Positions 1 through 12,600 of a stretch of 64,000 bases of DNA are shown piece after piece. The notes below the pieces were generated by a model, which was not told the origin of the DNA, did not search any database, and saw nothing but the letters and a program-made list of their open reading frames with translations. The DNA comes from Piliocolobus tephrosceles (lineage: Eukaryota; Chordata; Mammalia; Primates; Cercopithecidae). The translations under genes were made by a program, and so were the position numbers. The stretch's first letter is position 1. Each line of letters begins with the position of its first letter. The stretch spans positions 130,863,402 to 130,927,401 of the forward strand of contig NC_045441.1 of the NCBI RefSeq assembly GCF_002776525.5. The letters are read 5' to 3'.

Positions 1-1009
1 AAAGAGGGGAATAGGAATTCTAGGCAAAGGGGAAAGCATCCACCAAGTTACGGAGGGTAAGGAGCTACTACACTTGGAAAACAGCGTGTTATTCAGTGTT
101 ACAGGAGCCTGTGTGTGAGAGAGTGCAAGAGATGAGGCCAGTGTAGGTGGGCAGAAGTTAGATCAAGATTTTAATCCTGAGAGTGTTGAGAGAGCCATTA
201 CCATGGTTTTGAGTAGGGGGATTGTTTTGGAAAAATCATGACCTTTGTATGTGTGATGGGATGGAGCATGAGAGAGCCTGGAGGTAGAGCAGTATTCAGA
301 ATAGACCTGTTGAACAGAGAAGAGCCTGGACTGGGACAGACAGTGAAAAATTAAGAGATGACTTGATGGAGGGGTTCAGGGAAAAAGAAAACAATCTGAT
401 GACTGAGGTTTCTTGTTTGGTTCAGTAGATGGAATCAAGATAGGTGACAATGAGTAATATACGGGTTTGGAGAAAAGCAGAGATGTGGTATAAAAAGTTG
501 GATAACTGGATCTGGGGCACAAGAAAACAATGAAAATTGGAGATCCGTATTTGGATACCTACAGCATTTAGGAAGTAGTTGAAGCCATGGGTGGAGATAA
601 GGTCACATAGCCTGTGTGCCAGAGTAAGGAGAGAAGTGGCCCAGTTAGAAATCTTGGATAATGCCAAGGTTTAAGGGAGAGGCAGAGAACAGAGCTTGGG
701 AGCAAAAGTGAAATGCAACTGGGAAAGTACATACTTTATGAAAACATAGGTTGTGTTAGAGGAAAGAGGCTTGGCGGCTGATCATTGTTATGCAGAAGAC
801 AAAGCTGATGGGAAAGGAGGATTGGCTTAGTCAGTCTTGTCCAAAGGATTGAACTAGAAATCATGTGAAATTCAGTTCACTGGAAGGACTTCCTGACAAA
901 ATCATCTAGAGATAGAAGAGCATGCTTAGGAGGTGTACGCTCCTTGTGGCTAAAAGCATAGAACACTCATTGATGACCACTTGGTAGGAAGACTGCAGAA
1001 GGGATTTGT

Positions 1010-1400
1010 TAGTGTGTTTGTCTTGCTACAAAGGAATACCTGAGACTGGGTAAATTATAAAGAAAAGAGGTTTATCTGGCTTACAGTTCTGCAGGCTGTA
1101 CAGTAAGCATATTGCCCATATCTGCTTCTGGTGAGGGCCTCAGGAAGTTGACAATCATGGCACAAGGTGAACAGAAACAAGGCAGCTTGTTACATGGTGA
1201 GAGAAGAAGTGAGAGAGTGGAAGCAAGACAGGAAGGATTGCTGTCAGGCTCTTTTAAACAACCAGATCTGGCATGAACTAACAAAATGAGAACTGGTTCA
1301 TTACCATGAGGATGGCACCAAGGAATGTACCTCTATAATCCAAATGCCACCCACCAGGCCCTACCTCTGGCACTGGGGATTATATTTCAACATGATATCC
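1010..1400 (-). mobile_element. MaLR LTR (MST/THE1 type), antisense
   Basis: Recognised by the reversed MaLR LTR motifs ACCTGAGACTGGGTAAATTA, GAGGTTTATCTGGCTTACAG and the CAATCATGGCACAAGGTGAA region. It is diverged and probably a solitary LTR. It lies in the WEE2 intron upstream of the first exon in the window. Confidence 0.8.
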
Positions 1401-1401
1401 A

Positions 1402-1541
1402 AATGATATCAGGATTCAAGCATCAGGGGACTAATCATATTGACTGGGCCTTTAAAAAATCCAAACATCCCAATAATATCAGGATTCAAGCATCAGGGGG
1501 CTAATTGTATTGACTGGGCCTTCAAAATCCTTCTCTGTCCC
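1402..1541 (+). repeat. Two-copy 70-bp tandem duplication
   Basis: Bases 1402-1471 and 1472-1541 are near copies sharing ATATCAGGATTCAAGCATCA and TTGACTGGGCCTT. It adjoins the MaLR LTR end in a WEE2 intron. Confidence 0.85.
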
Positions 1542-3473
1542 AAGATACTATGTTTGTGTGTTTGTGAGAGGTTGCCTTCTCTTCTCACCATCTTCATAAG
1601 TCAAGTAGTTATCCGCCAAATTTCCCCAATCTCCCTCAATCATTTGTGCTAGAGCTATTCCTTATGGAATTATTTGCCCTCTCTGGAGCACATTTATACT
1701 CTCAACCTGTGTCATCTTTCAATAAATTTTCAAATTGCTGTATTTCTAAGTAGAAGTTCTTTTCATATGTCTTATCCCAAACTATGTTCTTTGAGATTTT
1801 GAAAGGATTACTCATAATTCTACTACTCTAGCAATAATGACTATATTAACATAATTAATATCCTTCCCTACATCATAAGTGGTGCTCACAGATTCTCTTG
1901 GCCCTCATATTTCCTGACTAGAAAATCTAGTCTTCCCTGATATGAATAATTTTTATCTGAATATTTTCTAGGCCCCTTATATTTTCCTTGAGATGTGGCA
2001 ACTAGAACTATGTGCTGCATTCCAGGTGTGGCTACCCACTGTTTCATATGTGATAGATGCATTTTACTTTCCATATGATGATCAGCATTACAAAAAACTA
2101 ATTCTCAGAATGACTTACAACAAAATTCTAGGTCCATTTTGCAAATTGCACTGATAACTGAGAACTATCATTATAGTTTCGCTTATTTTGAACCAATACT
2201 CAGTCTTCATGATAAACACACAGGAAAGCTGAGAGTCTGTCAACAAGGGCTTGTCTGCCCCCTGGATTCTTCAAGCAGCCCTATGAACTCCAAGATATGA
2301 GAAACACTTAACTCTGGCAATGACATCATTTTTCTTCAGTTTTTTTTTTAAAAAAGGCTAGGTTACTGTGATTTTTCCATAGCTTCCTTCATTCCTGCTT
2401 ATTCAATCATTTATTTAGTATTTACAATAGATCCAATATTCATTTTTTGTAGACTCACATTCTTTAATGAATCATGCAATCTGGCTTCTGCTTCTATACT
2501 AAAATATCATGTGCAGAGACGATCAGAAATGTATAAGTCTTTTAGAAAGAGCCTCACAGTGCAATGCTTATACTGTGGCCCCTGTGTATGCTGCCATACT
2601 CCTGAAGATCCATAACACAGCTACTCCTCTGGCCCCTGACATCAGGTCAGCATTCTGCCTTCGAATTCTTTGGCTTTTCCCTTTGCCCTTTGGTTTCATT
2701 CTGGTTAGGTTTAGGCTGATGTTCTCTTCTTGTATCCCACTTGGAGTGGTAATTCCTGCACATTTGCCTGTTTATTGGTAGCTGGTTGTAGCCACTGCAA
2801 AGATCTGAATCTTAAGGGCTTAGAGTACTAATTTTTAATCTAATTACCCCACTTCATGAAGCACTCCTCAGTTAATGCTATATTTTAAGTGAAATTTAAA
2901 ACTTTTTTTCATGTTTAAATAGTCTACGAAATCTTTTCCTTATAAGGTGATTATTTCTGAAACACCAATGAACTGCTGAATAATGAACTATACATTCCTT
3001 AAGATTTAGAATTCACTTCTGTACCATTTGGCATCTAACCCAGCATCTGCTACGTAGTAGGCACCAAACAAATATTTGGATGAATAATTGAGAGGAAGTT
3101 AAAGCATAAGCTCTGAGAATATAGAGTCATTTTTATTTGTCTAAACTTAATGTCTTTGTCTTTAAAAACTGGAGATAGGACTACAACTGGTTTTCATACC
3201 CAGCTAACAGAATTGCCCAGGGGAAGGGTTAGAGTTTGACTAAAGTACAGACTCCTGTGTTGACTTCATGAATCAGAATATCTAGAGGCAGAGACTGGAA
3301 TTCTGTAGTTTTCATAAGAGGAGCAGTTACAATGCAACTAGTTTGCATGGAACCAGATAATCTCTAAGGCCCCTTCAGCAAAAGCATTCTTCGATTCAAA
3401 TGTTAACTAGCTAATGGATACGGAATGTCTTTACTAATGCTCTTATGACTTGTCTTTTGTCATCCTCATTCAG

Positions 3474-3670
3474 AGCATGCTGAGCCGGTTGGCGATTTCT
3501 CCAACAGGGAAGCTTGCCTCCAGGGGCCCTAAGCATTTGAAGCTCACACCTGCTCCCCTCAAGGATGAGATGACCTCATTGGCTCTGGTCAATATTAATC
3601 CCTTCACTCCAGAGTCCTATAGAAAATTATTCCTTCAATCTGGTGGCAAGAGGAAAATGCGAGGAGATCT
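3474..3670 (+). CDS. WEE2: WEE2 coding exon (first in window)
   Basis: Encodes the regulatory segment before the kinase domain, from SMLSRLAISPTGK to KRKMRGD and the first two bases of a Leu codon. The donor is GTAAGT at 3671. The acceptor is ambiguous by two bases: CAG ends at 3473, but CAGAG ending at 3475 is also possible and would put the first codon across the splice. It contains a proline-directed serine (SPTG) and a second Pro-rich stretch (TPAPL, FTPES), which could be CDK-type phosphorylation sites; that is inference. Confidence 0.92.
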
Positions 3671-6600
3671 GTAAGTGCTCTGTTACTTATGACTTTTGAG
3701 AACTGACCCTACTACAGTCAAGCGGTAAGAAGTGAGATTAGGAATGAGAACTCTATCTGAATGAAATGTATATGCTTACATATTCTCCCCTCCCTAGATA
3801 GCAATGCTGGTTTTACCTGCTTTATCCCAGAGATTCTAACATCTTTCCATTCCAACGTGTACTGAAGATGCTCTCTCTGTAAAAGAACAAGACAGAATAA
3901 GCAATAGATCACTGGCTTCTATTAGGAAGTTGAGTGGGCTGTGGAATTGCCTTCAAGGGGCCCCCTCTGGTTAATATGAGGTTGGCAGTTGTGGAAGGTG
4001 TAGTTCAAACTTCAAAGAGTATGTTGCTGCTTTGAGTCTTGTGTGACTAGTGATGAAAGCTATAGAACAAGGATTTGAACTTCTCTGTGGGTGATCGAAG
4101 ATTGGCTGAAGCAAAAAAGCATTGCTTTCAGAGCTGCGAAAGAATAGAAAGCCAAACTGCACTATTCCATAAAGGTCCCTGAATGACAGAAATTGTCCAA
4201 ATAAGGATTGTGCATATTACTCAGGAACATGATTATGTCTCTTCAAGGCCTTTATAGAATGGAATCACTTCCAAAGTGGGGCAGTCATTTATGTTCATAT
4301 GTACCCAGCAAAATAAATGGACAGCTAACAATGTAAACTTTGCAGAGTGTTTAATGTGCTATGTCAAGTTGTTTCTTTGGAATCAATGAGTATGTGTTAA
4401 TCAGATTGACCAGAATAGGTTCTCTCAACACTATCTCCTTCTTAAGTAAACAGCACTTCAGCACAAGTCCACTCACCTACTTTGGTTACGAAGAATTCGA
4501 TTGGTTTTAGTTCTTTAGGAGTCTTTGTAAATCATTACACTCTCACTGAAGCCAGGAACAAAGACAGCTAATTTGAAATCTTGGCAATGAAAGTGGTGAC
4601 ACTTTTGTAGGGTCATTTGGTGCTTCTAAGAGTATTTTTCCTTATTTTTATAATTTATAAAACACTTCATAAAGTATTATAATGTGGTACTAAATCACAA
4701 TTACCAAGCATCGATTTAGTTCCATGAATGTAGTGCCCTCCATTTGCCATTTCTACCTTGTGTTTCTCCAAAAGAAAAATCTATAGCTAGTTGGAATCTT
4801 GCTTAAGGATCCAGAATACAAGTATGTGTGGCAAAGAGGATGTCTGCTGGTCACTTAGCTTATTTAAGAGTAATTGAAAATATCTTATCCCAGGTTATAG
4901 CAGATTCTGCCCTACTTGTAGTCTACCTATGAACTGATTACAAAGCCAGATTCTGGGGGAGGGGTGGGTGTTGGAAGGAGAGTGTGGTGTGGCAGTGAGG
5001 AGCAAATGCTTTGGTGTCAGACCTGGCTCCAAGTCCCAGTTCTGCCACTTGCTAATTGTTTGACCTAGAGTTATTTAACCTCTCTCTGTCTTGGTTTCCT
5101 AGTTTGTGGATGATGACACCCATTTAACAGTTTCACATATGTTCTGTGCTCTCTTGCTCCAGCACATGGTGTTCTACCTGCTGAAAACCTCACTGTTTTC
5201 CCTTTCCTAGTTGCTACTCATTCCCAGAATCTTGGTTTATATATTCTCTCTTCTGGGAAAGCCTTTTACTCTTGAAATAATTGAGTGCTGTCCATGGTAT
5301 CCTTGCTATCTTATCCTGTTCTAGGTTCTTGTATTGAAATTTCCTGGTTATCCCTGCCTCCACATTTAAACCGAAGAGAAATGATTGTCTTATTTACTCT
5401 TACATCCCTAGAACCTAGCATAGTTCAGGCTCAATAAATATTAATTATATATTAATAAACTTTTTTTTTCTTTTTTAAGTGAGGAAGCTGGCCCAGAGGA
5501 AGGCAAGGGAGGACTACCTGCCAAGGTAAGCGTGGTTCTTTGGCCCAGCTGCCACAACATAGGCAGTTTATCCTCTTCTCTCTCTCCTTCCCCTCCCCTT
5601 CTCCCTCTCTGTCTTCCCTCTTCCCTTCTTCCCTACCCTCCCTTTTCTCCTCCCTCACCCTCCCCTCCTCTCCTTTGTCCTGCACACTCCCTCCCTTTCT
5701 TCTACCCTCTCCTTCTGCCCTGTCTTCCCCATCCCCCTCCTCCCCTCCTTTCTCCTACTCTCCTTCTCTCCTCTCCTCCCCACCCCACCTCACACTCTAG
5801 CTTTGTAAATGTGCTTTGCAGCTGAATTTATCTGGACCCTACTCAGGGTCTATGTTTTCCGCTAGTTGTAACTTTGCCAGGCAGTGTCTGATATGTATAT
5901 GCTGAATCATTACTTGAGAGTATTTTTAAAATTAAATATTTCTGCTTCTATCTTTAATCTGGAGAAAAATTCTACACTCATGGGGTAGAGAAGCGAAGGG
6001 AAAATTAAGATATTTTTGGTTTCAAAATAGAAAAAGAATTGGAAGAAAATGGCATAGAGCCAGAGATTTATATGTAAAGTTTTACCTTTTAAATGTATTA
6101 TTTGATTTTATAATGTTCACAACCTTTGATCTATCCCTCATTTGATAATCTAACCTAAAAATAATACTGTAAATATTATCCTCAGAGATGCTGATTGTAA
6201 TAGCAGAAAAGGGGGGAGACCAAACGCCTTATAATAGAAAAATGGCTAAGCTAATTAACAGTTTTAAGTCAGTGGAGTATTAAATTGCCATTAAGATGTT
6301 TGTAATACCTTGAAAACATGCGTATGTTCAAGGTTCAGAGTGAAAAGACTCAAAGTTTTATATCCTGAATGACCATAACTATCTATTGCACATTAATCAC
6401 AGGGAGAATGAAATGGAGCTATGACCACTGCTATTTCAACATTTTTGAAAGGTGGAAATTTAATATTTGTTTTCCCTTTAAATTTCTAAAGTTTTCTGAA
6501 GCAAGTCTTATTTGCATAAATAAATATGTTAATATGTTAAAATGTTAGCACTTGGCTACTGTAGACATCATAGAAAAGAAGGCCACTGGCACAGTCTTTC

Positions 6601-9600
6601 CTTCATATGCAAATGTTTCCGACTTAGGCCTTCATTATTGTACCCTTGGATTTTATTCCTCACTTATTTTATAATTTATGTCTTGATTTCAGATAGAAAT
6701 TCTAATGTTTTTGAACATTAAATACGTGCAAAGCATTGTATTTAGTTAGACCCTTTAAGGAAAAAAATCTGCCCAAACAGAAGTTAAAACCTTTGAAATT
6801 TCAAAACAATCTATACATAAATAAGAAGCTATGAGATATGTGTATTTGTGTATATGTGTATGTACATATGTGCAACGTGAATATACATATGCGTGTATAT
6901 ATTTAAAATCTAGAAGGGGTTAGTAAATACTTCTATGAAATAGGACTTGGGTAGGAAGAGATTGTATATTAAGATAATTTTAGACTAAGGAAGTAAATAA
7001 ATGCTATCAAGGCAGGAGAAGAGAGTTCATGTGTAAGAGGGGCAGGGTGGGAGGGGAGTGGTCAGGGATAGATGCAGATGGTACACTGGCTTCGTTGGTA
7101 TCTAGGGGGAGGGTAGTCAAGTAGTGAGTGTGCAGTTGGTAGAAGGTCTTGAGGCTTTCTTATCAGGAGTTTGAATTTCTCATGGGAAACAATTAGGTAT
7201 CTCTGATTCTATGGTATCATTTTGCAAAAATAACTCTACTATTAGAAGAGTTGAAGAGAGGGCTGGTAGCTGTAGCAAATCCAAACAATAAGGGAACAGA
7301 GCGTGAGACTGGCTAAGGATAATGAAAATTAGAGATCTTGCTGATGAAAGTGATTGGAATTAGATGTTGAAAATGAGGAAGTAGTAAAACCCAAGATTTT
7401 TCAAATTCATAAGTTGGAGAAAAATTCTTCAGGATTGGGACACTGAGAAAAGGTGACTTTGGAAGATAAATCAGCTTGGATTTAGACTGATATAAATTTA
7501 TGGAGATTTTTTGGTCATAATAGTTTAATCAGAATTTAGTATGTACTTGACACTATCCTAAGGTATGTGTTATGTGTACTATATGTAATACTGTATATTA
7601 TCATGTAATATTTAAAAGAACCCTGAAGAGTAGTTGCCATGATCTTCATCTCACAGATAGAAAAACTGAAAGGAGTTCAGATTGACCTGGGGTTATTTAC
7701 TAGCTGGGCAATGAGTGATGTTGCTAGTTGGCCAGTAGTGGGAGTGGTTGCTAGACCTGAACACATAGTCTGAACTAACCAAAATTGTCAAAGTTTGACG
7801 ATTTTGACAAGATCATTTCTACAGGCTGGTTTTTTGGGAAAAGAAACAGAAAACAAGTATGCTTATTCAGCTTGAGATGGAAACATTAGCTTTCCAACTT
7901 TGAGACACATAAAGAAGGGTCTTTCATTTCTTTTAATTTGCTCCACCCAGGTCCCAGTTATTCTTTGAACTAAGGACAGTAGCTCTGGGTGTGAGAAGTT
8001 GTGTCCTCTTAGGAACATGTAGAAAAGAACAGTATGCCCAGATAGAGAAAAGAATATTGAAAAATAAGTGAGAATTGTCAGTATAGGGTTGTACAGAAGG
8101 TTACAAAGAAAACAAAGAGATAGCAATTGGGGAGATTCTTGCTACCATGAATATTGACACAGGTAGAATTCATTGCAATCACCTCAAAAGTGTTTTTGAA
8201 AACTTGGAGCAATTTAGGACTGTAATATTGTTTAATTTTATTGCTTACAACATGTTAGAATTACTCTAATTTCCTTTTTATTAAAATACTTTAGAGATGT
8301 GTTTTAAGAGAAACCAACATGGCTTCCCGCTATGAAAAAGAATTCTTGGAGGTGGAAAAAATTGGTGTTGGCGAATTTGGTACAGTCTACAAGTGCATTA
8401 AGAGGTTGGATGGATGTGTTTATGCAATAAAGCGCTCTATGAAAACTTTTGCAGAATTATCAAATGAGTGAGTACCTTTGAAATGCACTAAAAGTATAAA
8501 CTTAGATTTGGAGAGTTGTTTCTTGTCAAATTATTTTGAATTTATAGCATCGATGTCATTAAAAATCAGTTGTATTTAAAATCACCCCACATTATATGTT
8601 GTCTCATATTCATAACCTTTCTGAGTTTTCTAGTTCAGAGATGTTACTTCCTAAAATATAACATGATCATTTTAGATCATGACGTTTTTCTTTATTTTTT
8701 AATTTTTATTTATTTATTTATTTCTGTGATGGAGTCTCGGTCTGTCACCAGGCCAGAGTGCAGTGGTGCGATCTTGGCTCACAGCAGTCTCCACCTCCTG
8801 GGATCAAGCAATTCTCCTGCTTCAGCCTCCTGAGTAGCTGGGACTACAGGCATGCACCACCACACCTGGCTAATTTTTGTATTTTTAGTAGAGATGGGGT
8901 TTCACCATGTTGGCCAGGATGGTCTCGATCTCTTGATCTCGTGATCTGCCTGCCTTGGCCTCCCAAAGTGCTGGGATTACAGGCGTGAGCCATTGCACCT
9001 GGCTGATCATGATGTATTTGTGCTTTTTTGGCTTTTTTGTTTTTGTTTTTGTGGCTTTTACTTTCCACTGCTGGTCTTTCTGACTTAAAAAAAAAAAAAA
9101 ATGAATAGATTTGTGGAATTGTCCTCTGGTGTCCGTTTCATTTATCAGAAATATTACCAAATAGAAAGTTATTATAAACTCACTGGTTTATCTTTACTTT
9201 ATGTTAACAATGAATTCAATAGTAAAGTTTCAGAGACTACATGCAAGGGAAAATAAGTTTGTTTGATTCCCAGAACTGTTCAAAAGTTTTTCCTTAAACA
9301 CAAGGAAAATACATATTTTCAGATTCAGCCAATGCTTTTTATGAACTGTGAGGATATACTTAACATGCAGAATCTAGAATTACAGGTTTTAGAATTCTTT
9401 TTTTTTTTTTTTTGAGATGGAATCTAGCTCTGCTGCCCAGGCTCAAATGCAGTGGCACCATCGTGGCTCACTGTAACCTTTGCCTCCCAGGTTCAAGTGA
9501 TTCTCCTGCCTTAGTCTGCCAAGTAGCTGGGACTACAGGCATGTGCCACCACACCTGGCTAGTTCTTCATTTTTATGAGATTCGTCAAGTACTCTATTTT

Positions 9601-12600
9601 GCTTAATTTGTGTTGGGATTTTCTATTCCATAAGGAATATCTCTCCCCAAGGCTATTCCTGTGAGTATGTCATATTGGCTGAGGTTAACATTGACTCTAA
9701 TGACTGCCTAGCCTTTATAGAGATGAATCGAAGGCCCATTACAATATCCACAATCTGGTGTACAGTGGCCTTCTCGTTAAGCCCATTAAAATGTTTTGAT
9801 TGTGACAGGATGAAATGAAGACCTGACACACATCTGCCATTGAGGCATAGCCACTTAAAGCTCCTCTTTACATATGCCATGTTAAGATCAAAACACAATG
9901 GACTTTGGCACCAGGCTGACCAAGGTTCTGCTCTTAAGTCTACTATTACCAGTTCGATTTTGGGCCACTTACTTTTGAGAGCCTTCATCCTTTCCACTGT
10001 ATATTATCAAATGATTATTATTCAGTGAGATAAAACAGTAAGCAAGCAGTGTGCTCTCAATAAATATTCTGCCATTGCTAATAAAGCCTCATAGTTTTAA
10101 GAAACATTTTTATGTACATTATGTTGATTGATGTCTTTATTCCTCAATGCTTTTCTGTCTCATAGGAATTTGGCTTTGCATGAAGTTTATGCCCATGCAG
10201 TGCTTGGGCATCACCCCCATGTGGTACGTTACTATTCCTCATGGGCAGAAGATGACCACATGATCATTCAGAATGAATACTGCAATGGTAAGTAGTATAT
10301 AGACGAATATCTATGAAGAGGGAGATGAACTTTATAAGCCTTCAGAAATAAACTTTTCCTCCTCCTCATAGTTTATGCCACAGATAGCAGACATACCTAA
10401 AAGGTCTGTACTATATATTATAGTCTTGCTTGGAAGCACAGAGCTTCTATACCTCTTAAAGGGGTCCTCGACTTATTCTTTCTTTCCCTTCTGTTGTCAG
10501 GATAATCATTCATTTCAGAAAATACTTATTCCATGTTAGACCTTGGGCAAGTGAAGATGAGTTAGATGTGCTCCCTCCCCTTAAGCAACATTCAGGCTGG
10601 TAGAGAAACTAGAGCTTTGGTGGCTGCAGCCTTCCTCCTTGTTGGCAGTACCTCATGCTCATGACCTCACCTACAAACTTTGTCTTGGAGTGACTTCATT
10701 TTTTTTTTTTTTTTTGAGATGGAGTTTTGCTCCTGTTGCCTAGGCTGGAGTACAATGGTGCGATCTCGGCTCACCGCAACCTCCACCTCCCGGGTTCAAG
10801 CGATTGTCCTGCCTCAGTCTCCCGAGTAGCTGGTATTACAGACACCCACCACCATGCCTGGCTAATTTTTTGGTTTTTTTTTGTTTTTTGTTTTTTTTGG
10901 TAGAGATGGGGTTTCTCCATGTTGGTCAGGCTGGTCTTGAACTCCCAACCTCAGGTGATCCACCTGCCTCAGCCTCCCAAAGTGCTGGGATTACAGGTGT
11001 AAGCCACCGCACCTAGCTGAGTGACTTCATTTTTAACAAGCTCCCAAACGCTCTCTTTCCTTACTTATTCTTTCTAATTAATAAGTCACATATAGCGTAT
11101 AAATTCTAAGAAGACTCTCAAAAAAATAAAAAACTTTATTAAAAATAAAAAACACAAGCCCTCCTTGTGTTTCTGAAAGGAGCTGAATTTTTCTCCCTTC
11201 TGAACTTACGTGTCATGCTAAAATAATTATTTAAATTCAGTTTTACACAGAATGCATTTAAATATGAATTCCCTCAAATTCCATGACTATCTCAGAGCTC
11301 AATGAGTGGAGCTATGGTCTTTGTAACTGCCAGTTAGAGCTAGGTCTCTATAATTTGAAGAACCTGCCAATGAACACTAATTAATAGTGTTCCGAGGCCA
11401 GGCACAATGGCTCACGCCTGTAATCCCAGCAGTTTTGGAGGCTGAGGTGGGCAGATCATGAAGTCAGGAGTTAGAGACCAGCCTGGCCAAATATAGTGAA
11501 ACCCTGTCTCTACTAAAAATACAAAAATTAGCCAGGTGTGGTGGCATGCACCTTTAGTCCCAGCTACTGGGGAGGCTGAGGCAGGAGAATTGCTCAAACC
11601 CGGGGGGCGGAGGTTGCAGTGAGCCAAGACCATGCCATTGCACTCCAGCCTGGGTGACAGAGTGAAACTCTGTCTCAAAAAAAAAAAAAAGTGTTCAGAA
11701 GCATTCTAATACCTTAGAATCAAGATCAGATAGTTATATGAATCCAGGCCTTTTATTTGATAACAACAATAAATCGAGTACAGTTGATGTACCAATACTG
11801 TGGCTCAAATAAGATTTAGGTGTATATGCAGCTTTTATATTTTCCTTGGGTTGGCAGTCATTAAATATTCTTATTTTATGATTTATTTCTAATGAAATTA
11901 GACTTAGACTCAATTAAATTAAAATAACCAATGGCCTATAACTACTAGCCTGACACTGACATGGAGCTAATCATTGACACTAATAGTAGCTATATGACTA
12001 TGCCTGATTGATCTTCTAGTTAATAATTAGGTAAAACTTTTAAAATGTTAGCTGGTACATACTTGAATCAATGGGGCCATATACTGGATACCTGAGATAC
12101 TAGCATTTTCTTTTTCTCTTTGAAAGCCCTGTAATTCTCCTTTCCAACATGTCTGTGGTATAGATGGGGCAGATATTATGCTTTGTACTGACACCGAATT
12201 AATCTATTTGTTGGACTGAAGCCATTCATGAGGAATGTATTCATTATGGTACTATGCCGTTTTATACAAGGCATTTGGGCATTTGGGGCTTTGGTATCTG
12301 CAGGAGGTCCTGGAGCTAATCCCCTGAGGATATGGGAGGCCAATTGTATTTACTGTGCTTTCATCCATAAGACTCGTACTGTGGGGCTATTCTCCGTTGT
12401 TCTTTCCCAGGTGGGAGTTTGCAAGCTGCTATATCTGAAAACACTAAGTCTGGCAATCATTTCGAAGAGCCAAAACTCAAGGACATCCTTCTACAGATTT
12501 CCCTTGGACTTAAGTACATCCACAACTCTGGCATGGTACACCTGGACATCAAACCTAGTCAGTGTGATTCCCTTTTGCCACTTCTACCATATTTTGTTCT

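Noticed and set aside
5452..5825. Pro/Ser/Leu-rich and Glu/Arg-rich frames in the C/T tract
   Set aside because: Composition artefacts of a polypyrimidine tract in a WEE2 intron. Only 5480-5525 is coding there, in WEE2's own frame.
8570..9160. Open frames of 70-90 residues on both strands
   Set aside because: They are translations of an antisense Alu. The same holds for frames at 10804-11016, 11412-11678, 14935-15283, 24717-24902, 25435-25626, 27000-27371, 43257-43597, 48290-48520 and 57716-57954.
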